Positions 57,895 to 64,000 of a stretch of DNA of 64,000 nucleotides are shown here, one piece after another. The notes under the pieces were generated by a model that had not been told where the DNA came from, ran no database searches, and saw nothing but the letters and a program-made list of their open reading frames with translations. The stretch comes from Paludibaculum sp. (GTDB lineage Bacteria > Acidobacteriota > Terriglobia > Bryobacterales > Bryobacteraceae). Numbering within the stretch: position 1 is the first letter of the stretch; each line of letters begins with the position of its first letter. The position numbers and the translations under genes were made by a program. The stretch spans positions 23,487 to 87,486 of the forward strand of contig JARKQJ010000135.1 in assembly GCA_029973955.1 (NCBI GenBank), in the 5' to 3' direction.

Positions 57895-59439
57895 ATGCGC
57901 GTCTACCTCCTCAACCCCAGCGAAACAGCCTTCGGCACCAGCGTCATCACTCCACGTTGGATGTACGTCCTCGCCGCCGCCACACCCTCCACCTATGGCG
58001 ACCCCATCATCGCCGACGAAACACTCGACCACTTCGACCCCGCCTGCCTCCAGCCCGGAGACGTCGTCGGCATCAGCATCCACACCGCCAACGTCGCCCG
58101 TGGCCTTACTCTCGGCCGCATCGCGCGCGAACGCGGTGCCTGGGTCGTCTTCGGCGGCATCCATGCCACCCTCTTCCCCGACGAAGCCATCGAACTCGGC
58201 GGCGCCCACTCCGTCGTCAAGGGCGATGGCGACGTCATCTGGAGCCAGGTTCTCTCCGACTGCGCCCAGGGAAAACCCCTCCCCGTCTACGAAGGCAGCC
58301 GCATTCCCGGCTCCGACTTCCTTCCCGCCCGTTGGGACCTCCTCCCCCCCGGCCGCTACATGTGGGCCTCCGTCCAAACCGTCCGCGGCTGCCCCAAACA
58401 CTGCTCCTTCTGCTCCGTCTGGCGCACCGACGGCCAGAAACCCCGCTCCCGCACCGTCGACGCCATCGTCGAAGAGATTGTCACCCTCCGCCGCATCGGC
58501 TTCCGCTTCATCGCCCTCGCCGACGATAACTTCTACCCCGTCACCCTCACCGACCTCGAACTCGCCCGCAAACAGAACAACCTCGCCCGCCTCGCCGAGC
58601 TCGAAGCCCTCCGCGAAGACCGCTTCGAACTCATGCGCCGCCTCGCCCAACTCCCCTCCGACACCGTCTTCTTCACTCAAATCACCGTCGAAGCCGCCGA
58701 AGACCCCGCCTTCCTCGACGCCATGCGCCTCGCCAACATCAAGGGCGGCCTCGTCGGCGTCGAATCCGTCACTCCCGCCGGCCTCAAGGACATCTTCAAG
58801 GACTTCAATCCCTCCGGCGACGACCTCGCCGCCCGCCTCCTCAAGTTCAAACAGCACGGCGTCCACGTCCTCGGTTCCTTCATCTTCGGCCTTCCCTCTG
58901 ACCGCGCCCACACCTTCCAGGCCACCGCCGAACTCGCCCAGGCCTCCGGCATCACCTTCGCCCAGTTCGTCACCATGACCCCTTACCCCGGCACCGTCGA
59001 TTTCGAACGCTGGGAAAAACACCAGGGCGCCGAGCCTCCAGCCATCGACGGCGTCCCCATCACCCGCTTCTGGCTCATCCCCGGCCATCGCCGCCCCAAG
59101 CTCTACACCACCCACCCCACCATGGACTCCGAGGAGATCCGCGTCCGCACCCAGTCCGTCTGGGACGACTTCTATAGCATCCGCTCCATCTGGGCTCGCG
59201 CCTCCTGCGTCAAGAGCCTCAAGGCCCGCCTCGCCTTCGTCCTCGTCTCCAAGCTCTACCGCCAGATGTACGCCAACACCGGCATCGCCACCGATAGCGC
59301 CCGCCGCCAAAGCTCCACCCGCTGGGCCCGCTGGCTCGCCAAACCCCTCGTCCGACTCTTCCAGGGCAAACCCATGCCCGATCTCGCCGTCCCGCCGCCC
59401 ATCACCCTCGTGCCCGCCTCGAACTTCAACATCCTCTAA
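57895..59439 (+). CDS. B12-binding-domain radical SAM protein
   Basis: 514 residues. The N-terminal cobalamin-binding-like Rossmann domain (about 1-130) has GISIHTANVARGL and VFGGIHATLFPDEA. The radical SAM cluster motif is CPKHCSFC (C-x3-C-x2-C) near residue 165, followed by FIALADDNFYP and VGVESVTPAGLKDIF, typical of this class. A C-terminal alpha region of about 100 residues (HRRPKLYTTHPTM onward) follows. Reactions of the class include difficult C-methylations and lipid or hopanoid modification; which one is unknown. Confidence 0.88.
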   Translation: MRVYLLNPSETAFGTSVITPRWMYVLAAATPSTYGDPIIADETLDHFDPACLQPGDVVGISIHTANVARGLTLGRIARERGAWVVFGGIHATLFPDEAIELGGAHSVVKGDGDVIWSQVLSDCAQGKPLPVYEGSRIPGSDFLPARWDLLPPGRYMWASVQTVRGCPKHCSFCSVWRTDGQKPRSRTVDAIVEEIVTLRRIGFRFIALADDNFYPVTLTDLELARKQNNLARLAELEALREDRFELMRRLAQLPSDTVFFTQITVEAAEDPAFLDAMRLANIKGGLVGVESVTPAGLKDIFKDFNPSGDDLAARLLKFKQHGVHVLGSFIFGLPSDRAHTFQATAELAQASGITFAQFVTMTPYPGTVDFERWEKHQGAEPPAIDGVPITRFWLIPGHRRPKLYTTHPTMDSEEIRVRTQSVWDDFYSIRSIWARASCVKSLKARLAFVLVSKLYRQMYANTGIATDSARRQSSTRWARWLAKPLVRLFQGKPMPDLAVPPPITLVPASNFNIL

Positions 59440-59492
59440 TAGATCCATCCCTTTCAGACACCGCCCGGAGCCGCGTGCTAGCATGGTTACTT

Positions 59493-59599
59493 GTCAGGCT
59501 CCGGGCTCCGTGCAATGGGGCGTTCCAAACCCCGCCAGGTCCGGAAGGAAGCAACGGTAGGATCCCACCCTGTGTGCCGCGGATCACCCGGGGTCTGAC
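59493..59599 (+). ncRNA. ffs: Signal recognition particle RNA, small bacterial type (4.5S)
   Basis: The tetraloop/asymmetric-loop signature CCAGGTCCGGAAGGAAGCA is present around 59540. The ends pair as GTCAGGCTCCGGG with CCCGGGGTCTGAC, closing a single long hairpin of about 107 bases. It binds Ffh for co-translational targeting of membrane proteins. It sits just upstream of dnaX, the same order as in many bacteria. End positions are taken from the pairing and may be off by a few bases. Confidence 0.93.
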
Positions 59600-59636
59600 A
59601 TTTTGAGAGGCCCCCGCGGCGCAGCCCTTTTTACCC

Positions 59637-61406
59637 ATGTACCAGGTCATCGCCCGCAAGTACCGCCCCCAAACCTTCGCTGAGTTGATCGGCCAGGAAC
59701 ACGTCCGCACCACCCTGGAAAACGCCATCACCCAGCACCGCATCGCCCACGGCTACATCTTCTCCGGCCAGCGCGGCACCGGCAAAACCACCATCGCCCG
59801 CATCATGGCCCGCTGCCTCAACTGCGACCAGGGCCCCACTCCCACTCCCTGCGGCGTCTGCCCCAACTGCACCGAAATCGCCGGCGGCCAGAAGACCTAC
59901 GACGTCTACGAACTCGACGCCGCCTCCAATCGCGGCATCAACGAGGCCCGCGAAATCGTCCAGGCCGCCGAAAAAGCCCCCGCCCGCGGCCGCTTCAAGA
60001 TCTACATCATCGACGAAGCCCACCAGCTCACCAACGAAGCCTTCAACGCCCTCCTCAAGACCCTCGAGGAGCCGCCCTCCTGGTGCGTCTTCATCCTCTG
60101 CACCACCGAATCCCACAAGATCCCCACCACCATCGCCAGCCGCTGCCAGCAGTTCAGCTTCCGCAGCGTCGCTTTCTCCGATCTCGTGGACCGCATGCGC
60201 TGGATCTGCGAACAGGAGAATATCACCGCCGACGATGAAGCCCTCGCCGTCCTTGCCCAGGCCGGCGAAGGCAGCGTCCGCGACTCCCTCTCCGCCCTCG
60301 ACCAGGCCATCGCCTGCTGCGGCGACTCCCTCTCCGGCGCCGCCGTCCGCGACCTCCTCGGCATGTACTCGCTGGCGTCTCTCGAAAAGGTGACCGCCGC
60401 CCTCACTGGCTCCTCCACCGCCGCCATGCTCGAAATCGTTGACGAGCTCGAGCGCAGCGGTAAAAATCTCCAGCACTTTTGCCGCGAATTGGCCCGCTAT
60501 TTCCGCAATCTCCTCGTCGCCAAAATCACCGGAGCCGATACCCGCCTGATCGCCGCGTCCTCCCTCGAACAGGCCCGCTTCCGCGATCTCTCCGCCGGCT
60601 TCCAGGAAGACGACCTCACCCGCTGGCTCCAGATCTCACTCGAGATCTACTCCCAGCTCCAGTACTCGCTCCAGCCGCGCCTCCACCTGGAACTCGGCCT
60701 CCTCCGCCTGGTCCACGCCGGCCGCATCCGCCCCATCGAAGAAGCCCTGAGAGACCTCTCCCCCGCACGCCAGTCCGAGGCGCCGGGCCAAACCCCGAGT
60801 TCCCCCGGACGCCAGTCCGGGGTGACGGGCCAATCGCATGGATCCCCCGGACGCCAGTCCGGGGTGACGGGCCAATCCCATGGATCCCCCGGACGTCAGT
60901 CCGGGGTGACGGGCCAAGCCTATGGATCCCCCGGACGTCAGTCCGGGGTAGCGGGACCACCCCCCACCCCCCCCACCCTCCGCACCCCGGCGCCGCCCGC
61001 CCCTCCGGCCGCTCCGAAACCCGCCGCCGACGATTCCCTCAAATCCCGCCTCGTCGCCGCCCTCGAAGAACTCCGCTCCGCCATGAGCGCCCACGCCGTC
61101 GAAGACTCCGAAATCCGCGAAGGGCAGGGCACCGTCGAGTTCATCGCCCCGCGCTCCGCCAAAATGGGCCTCATGGCCAAGGACGTCGAAAAGGCGTTGG
61201 CCCAGGTCTGCGGCCGGCCCATGCGCGTCAAGATCACCATCACGGAGGACGCCGCCCCCGCCGCTTCCTCTTCCGCCGCCGCCCAGCCCGGTCCCACCGG
61301 CCCCGAAGAGGCCATGCGCCGAGCCATGGAGCACCCCGGCGTCCAGAAATTCCAGGAGACTTTTCCTGGCAGCCAGGTCCGCGAAGTTCGAGATTTACAG
61401 GAGTAA
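59637..61406 (+). CDS. dnaX: DNA polymerase III subunit gamma/tau
   Basis: 589 residues. The AAA+ clamp-loader domain has Walker A GQRGTGKTT (about 44-52). The zinc Cys are C63, C72, C75 and C78 (CGVCPNC). Walker B is IYIIDEAHQLT and the sensor region TTIASRCQQF. Domain III ends near residue 370. The following linker is an expansion of 14-residue repeats (PGRQSGVTGQSHGS) encoded by 42-base units, then a Pro-rich stretch. A C-terminal tau-like domain (KSRLVAALEELRSAM onward) completes it. No A-rich frameshift site was seen in the linker. It assembles the clamp loader in replication. Confidence 0.96.
   Translation: MYQVIARKYRPQTFAELIGQEHVRTTLENAITQHRIAHGYIFSGQRGTGKTTIARIMARCLNCDQGPTPTPCGVCPNCTEIAGGQKTYDVYELDAASNRGINEAREIVQAAEKAPARGRFKIYIIDEAHQLTNEAFNALLKTLEEPPSWCVFILCTTESHKIPTTIASRCQQFSFRSVAFSDLVDRMRWICEQENITADDEALAVLAQAGEGSVRDSLSALDQAIACCGDSLSGAAVRDLLGMYSLASLEKVTAALTGSSTAAMLEIVDELERSGKNLQHFCRELARYFRNLLVAKITGADTRLIAASSLEQARFRDLSAGFQEDDLTRWLQISLEIYSQLQYSLQPRLHLELGLLRLVHAGRIRPIEEALRDLSPARQSEAPGQTPSSPGRQSGVTGQSHGSPGRQSGVTGQSHGSPGRQSGVTGQAYGSPGRQSGVAGPPPTPPTLRTPAPPAPPAAPKPAADDSLKSRLVAALEELRSAMSAHAVEDSEIREGQGTVEFIAPRSAKMGLMAKDVEKALAQVCGRPMRVKITITEDAAPAASSSAAAQPGPTGPEEAMRRAMEHPGVQKFQETFPGSQVREVRDLQE
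60763..60958 (+). repeat. Tandem 42-base repeat with hairpins, inside dnaX
   Basis: Four full 42-base units start at 60763, 60805, 60847 and 60889, with a partial fifth at 60931. Units 2-5 contain CCCCGGAC-NNNN-GTCCGGGG, a perfect eight-base stem with a four-base loop (GCCA in units 2-3, GTCA in 4-5). The first unit is degenerate. The length keeps frame, giving 14-residue repeats. There are no unique spacers, so this is not a CRISPR array. Confidence 0.93.
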
Positions 61407-61411
61407 TTCCC

Positions 61412-61726
61412 ATGAAATTCCCCGGTGGCGGTAACATGCAGAACATGATGCGGCAGGCGCAGCAGATGCAGCAGCGCCTCCAGGAGGAGATCGCCGCCAT
61501 CCGCGTCGAAGCCTCCGCCGGTGGCGGCATGGTCTCCGTCAAACTCGACGGCCACAAAACCTGCCTCGGCGTCACCATCGACCCCGAAGCCGCCGGCGAT
61601 GCCGAAATGCTCGCCGACATGGTCATGGCCGCCTTCAACGAAGCCGCCCGCAAGGTCGACGAAGAGTCCCAGAAGAAGACCTCCGGCATGCTCGGCGGCA
61701 TGGGGCTGCCCCCCGGCCTCTTCTAA
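61412..61726 (+). CDS. ybaB: YbaB/EbfC-family nucleoid-associated protein
   Basis: 104 residues from the ATG with CAGGAG eight bases upstream; in the track it is the tail of a long shadow frame. Family features are [20 protein letters not shown], the [15 protein letters not shown] strand pair and the C-terminal amphipathic [18 protein letters not shown]. It is a small homodimeric DNA-binding protein, nearly always placed between dnaX and recR as here. It may influence gene expression or DNA protection. Confidence 0.94.
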   Translation: MKFPGGGNMQNMMRQAQQMQQRLQEEIAAIRVEASAGGGMVSVKLDGHKTCLGVTIDPEAAGDAEMLADMVMAAFNEAARKVDEESQKKTSGMLGGMGLPPGLF

Positions 61727-61743
61727 ACGAATGCGAGCCCGCC

Positions 61744-62343
61744 ATGCCCGACTTCGCTGAGCCGCTGGCCCGCCTCATCCTCGAGATCAAACGCCTCCCC
61801 GGCATCGGGCAGAAGTCCGCCCAGCGCATCGCCTTCCACATCCTCCGCGCCCAGCGCGAAGATGTCGAACGCCTCTCCGCCGCCCTCCTCGACGTCAAGG
61901 ACAAGCTCGGCCTCTGCGCCGTCTGCAACAACATCTCCGACGCCGAAGTCTGCCTCTACTGCCGCGACCCCCATCGCGATCGCCACAAAATCTGCGTCGT
62001 CGAAGAGCCCCACAACCTCGTCCCCATCGAAACCACCCGCACCTTCAACGGCCTCTATCACGTCCTCCACGGCTCCATCAGCCCCTTGCGCGGCATCGGC
62101 CCCGAGCAGCTCCGCATCAAGGAACTCCTCAACCGCCTCCACGAAGCCGACGTCGAAGAGATCATCCTCGCCACCAACCCCACCGTCGAAGGCGAAGCCA
62201 CCGCCGTCTACCTGGCGCGTCTGTTGAAACCTCTCGGCATCCGAGTCACCCGCATCGCCATGGGCATCCCTGTCGGCAGCGACCTCGAATACGCAGACGA
62301 GGTGACAATGTCCAAATCGCTGGAAAACCGCCGCGAAATGTGA
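61744..62343 (+). CDS. recR: Recombination mediator protein RecR
   Basis: 199 residues, full length. The N-terminal helix-hairpin-helix ([18 protein letters not shown]) is followed by the zinc finger ([16 protein letters not shown]). The Toprim domain has CVVEEPHNL and the acidic [17 protein letters not shown]. The C-terminus has [21 protein letters not shown]. It acts with RecO/RecF in loading RecA at gaps. It is 17 bases from ybaB, forming the dnaX-ybaB-recR group. Confidence 0.97.
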   Translation: MPDFAEPLARLILEIKRLPGIGQKSAQRIAFHILRAQREDVERLSAALLDVKDKLGLCAVCNNISDAEVCLYCRDPHRDRHKICVVEEPHNLVPIETTRTFNGLYHVLHGSISPLRGIGPEQLRIKELLNRLHEADVEEIILATNPTVEGEATAVYLARLLKPLGIRVTRIAMGIPVGSDLEYADEVTMSKSLENRREM

Positions 62344-63779
62344 CCCTCATGCGCCAAGCGCTCCTCTGCCTCACCCTCACTCTCTCCGCCGCCGCCCAGA
62401 ACCGCGAAGCCGTCTTCGCCGAATTCACAGACTTCCTCAAGATCCCCAACGTCGCCGCCGACCCGGCCGACCTCCGCCGCAACGCCGATTGGATCCGCTC
62501 CGCCCTCGCCCGCCGCGCCGTCCCCTCCAAGCTCCTCGAACTCCCCGGCGCCGTCCCCGCCGTCTACGCAGAACTCCTCAACCCTTCCGCCACGGAAACC
62601 GTCCTCTTCTACGCCCACTACGACGGCCAGCCCGTCGATCCCAAAAAGTGGCAGGAGAGCGCCCCCTTCGAACCCTCCCTCCGCGGCGCCCGCTTCACCG
62701 ATCCCGACGCCCGCCTCTACGCCCGCGCCGCCGCCGACGACAAGGCCCCCATCATGGCCATGCTCGCCGCCCTCGACGCCCTCCGCCAGGCCAAGCTCAC
62801 CCCCACCATCAACCTCAAATTCCTCTTCGAAGGCGAAGAAGAGAGCGGCTCCCGCAACCTCGGCCGCATCCTCGCCGCCTACCCCGCCGAAGCCTCCGCC
62901 AACTTCTGGCTCATCTGCGACGGACCAGTCCACCAGTCCCGTCGCATGCAGCTCTACTTCGGCGCCCGCGGCGTCACCGCCTTCAACCTCACCGTCTACG
63001 GCCCCATCCGCGAACTCCACTCCGGCCACTACGGCAACTGGGCCCCCAACCCCGCCATGCTCCTCGCCCGCCTTCTCGCCTCCATGAAGGACGACGAAGG
63101 CAACGTCACCATCCAGGGCTACTACGACTCCGTCGAACCCCTCTCCGAAACCGAGATCGCCGCCCTCAAAGCCGTCCCCCCCATCGACTCCGACCTCCTT
63201 CGCCAGTTCCAGCTCGCCCGCCCCGAAGCTTCTCCCCGCCTCCTCTCCGAAGCCATCAACCAGCCCTCCCTCAACATCCGCGGCCTCGCCTCCGCCGCCA
63301 CCGGACCCGCCTCCGCCAACGTCGTCCCCGCCCGCGCCGAAGCATCCATCGACCTCCGCCTCGTCAAAGGCAACGACCCCGCCGCCATGTTCAGCCTCGT
63401 CAAGGAGCACATCCGCGCCCAGGGCTTCTACCTCGTCGAAGACCGCGAGCCCACCGAAACCGAGCGCCTCACCTACCCCAAACTCGCCTCCATCCAGAAC
63501 CGCGAGCCCGGCTACCGCGCCGTCCGCACCTCCATGGACCTCCCCGCCTCCCAGCAGGTCATCGCCAATCTCAAAACCATCTACCCCGAACTCGTCCTCG
63601 TCCCCACGCTCGGCGGCAGCGTCCCCCTCGCCATCATCGAAGACGCCGTCCACGTCCCCCTCATCGGTGTCCCCATCGTCAACCACGACAACAACCAGCA
63701 CTCCCACAACGAAAACCTCCGCCTCCAAAACCTCTGGGACGGCATCGAAACCTTCAAAGCCCTCTTCCTCCTCCGCTAA
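62340..63779 (+). CDS. M20-family zinc metallopeptidase, secreted
   Basis: 479 residues from the ATG overlapping the recR stop (ATGA); a second ATG three codons later starts the cleaner signal peptide [18 protein letters not shown]20 metal site: [10 protein letters not shown] (His, Asp), [10 protein letters not shown] (bridging Asp), [10 protein letters not shown] (catalytic Glu and ligand Glu), and the late His in [15 protein letters not shown]. The lid domain sits at about 200-320. It resembles dipeptidase/carboxypeptidase members of the family. Translational coupling to recR is unusual in function but plain in sequence. Confidence 0.9.
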   Translation: MTLMRQALLCLTLTLSAAAQNREAVFAEFTDFLKIPNVAADPADLRRNADWIRSALARRAVPSKLLELPGAVPAVYAELLNPSATETVLFYAHYDGQPVDPKKWQESAPFEPSLRGARFTDPDARLYARAAADDKAPIMAMLAALDALRQAKLTPTINLKFLFEGEEESGSRNLGRILAAYPAEASANFWLICDGPVHQSRRMQLYFGARGVTAFNLTVYGPIRELHSGHYGNWAPNPAMLLARLLASMKDDEGNVTIQGYYDSVEPLSETEIAALKAVPPIDSDLLRQFQLARPEASPRLLSEAINQPSLNIRGLASAATGPASANVVPARAEASIDLRLVKGNDPAAMFSLVKEHIRAQGFYLVEDREPTETERLTYPKLASIQNREPGYRAVRTSMDLPASQQVIANLKTIYPELVLVPTLGGSVPLAIIEDAVHVPLIGVPIVNHDNNQHSHNENLRLQNLWDGIETFKALFLLR

Positions 63780-63793
63780 GCCCCGGCGCGACC

Positions 63794-63847
63794 AAGCCCG
63801 TTTCCCCCGATGAGCCCGTTTCCCCCGATGAGCCCGTTTCCCCCGAG
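63794..63847 (+). repeat. Tandem 18-base repeat, three copies
   Basis: Three direct copies of an 18-base unit (consensus GAGCCCGTTTCCCCCGAT) follow the M20 stop by 14 bases, with the first copy starting AAG and the last ending GAG. The unit is non-palindromic and does not form a terminator. Confidence 0.9.
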
Positions 63848-63878
63848 GCGCCAGCCCATATGCGCTAACTTAATTGTA

Positions 63879-63907
63879 TTGACCGCCAATTTTTCCGGCA
63901 CTATCCT
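63879..63907 (+). promoter_or_regulatory. Sigma-70-like promoter before the final gene
   Basis: TTGACC (63879-63884) and TATCCT (63902-63907) are separated by exactly 17 bases in an AT-richer stretch. The predicted transcription start falls at or next to the ATG at 63913, so the transcript may be leaderless. This is pattern recognition without experimental support. Confidence 0.55.
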
Positions 63908-63912
63908 AAGGT

Positions 63913-64000
63913 ATGAATACACGAGAGGTGTTCGAGTATCAGTGGCCTTATCTCCTTAGCTTGCTGCCGCCCCTTGAGGCGCTCGAGGCTGGCGCCTATA
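63913..64000 (+). CDS. 5' end of an unidentified gene, possibly a transposase
   Basis: Only 29 codons are in the window (MNTREVFEYQWPYLLSLLPP...). It is cut by the window edge. The short sequence and its lower GC content suggest a mobile or foreign gene; it vaguely resembles N-termini of IS4-type transposases, but this is too short to confirm. The preceding 64 bases hold a promoter-like element and three 18-base repeats. Confidence 0.45.
   Translation, partial: MNTREVFEYQWPYLLSLLPPLEALEAGAY

Noticed and set aside
60763-60958. Possible CRISPR array
   Set aside because: Units are contiguous 42-base repeats with no unique spacers, in frame within dnaX, and no cas genes are present.
62489-63868. 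459-residue Arg/Pro-rich + strand ORF
   Set aside because: Other-frame shadow of the M20 peptidase, whose metal site is intact. It continues through the 18-base repeats only because these lack stops.
1-64000. tRNA or rRNA genes
   Set aside because: No T-loop GTTCGAATC-type element with a pairing acceptor stem was seen in the short intergenic spaces; SRP RNA is the only RNA gene recognised.

Overview
The window reads as chromosomal DNA of a GC-rich Gram-negative bacterium, most likely an acidobacterium of the Bryobacterales/Solibacter kind. That placement is inference. It rests on a very large TonB-dependent receptor with an N-terminal carboxypeptidase-regulatory-like domain, many Tat-exported sugar enzymes and oxidoreductases, paired 800-residue M14 metallopeptidases, and the high GC content. 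Coding density is very high: no gap without a gene exceeds about 230 bases (the largest, 18601-18832, lies between the receptor and sod). No tRNA, rRNA, CRISPR array, prophage or defence island was recognised.

Layout. 1-3.7 kb: the 3' end of lspA, a Tat-exported sugar-isomerase-like protein, an MscS channel, a small conserved hypothetical and a GT4 glycosyltransferase. 3.7-11.4 kb: one complete chemotaxis operon read leftward, cheW-mcp-cheA-cheR-cheD-cheY-cheX-cheB. 11.5-21 kb: an MFS exporter, a two-subunit molybdenum hydroxylase, the large TonB-dependent receptor, superoxide dismutase, a guanine-deaminase-like enzyme, a UPF0145 protein and an N-carbamoylputrescine-amidase-like hydrolase. 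21-35 kb: the first M14 metallopeptidase, a multi-membrane GT-C-like protein with a 12-G tract, a methyltransferase with an export-like N-terminus, xylulokinase plus a ROK kinase, a Tat-exported isomerase, an AI-2E-type permease, a porin, an acetyltransferase and a secreted protein of unknown function. 34.8-46.4 kb: mostly rightward secreted carbohydrate genes (PQQ sugar dehydrogenase fused to cytochrome c, a six-hairpin glycosidase-like protein, two Gfo/Idh/MocA oxidoreductases, a HEAT-repeat protein, a heparinase II/III-like lyase). 46.4-56.2 kb: a tightly packed leftward ten-gene convoy (PH-domain protein, SDR, POT transporter, xseB, prenyl synthase, tlyA, nadK, DAACS symporter, sugar isomerase, second M14 peptidase). 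56.3-64 kb: a secreted hypothetical, rpsU, a B12-type radical SAM protein, SRP RNA, dnaX, ybaB, recR, an M20 peptidase, and the first codons of a new AT-richer gene.

How the genes work together. The che operon encodes a full adaptation system with a CheX-type phosphatase, but no flagellar or pilus genes are present, so its output is unknown. Much of the rest suits a polymer-degrading lifestyle: outer-membrane uptake (receptor, porin), exported lyases, glycosidases, dehydrogenases and peptidases, then sugar kinases, symporters and a peptide transporter.

Non-gene signals. The + strand is G-rich in the first ~20 kb and C-rich beyond ~35 kb whichever strand is coding, as expected across a replication terminus or a rearrangement boundary. 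A 42-bp hairpin-bearing repeat is expanded inside the dnaX reading frame. A 12-G homopolymer sits inside a membrane-protein gene. Four convergent gene pairs abut or overlap at their stop codons, and one terminator-like hairpin lies inside the opposing gene.
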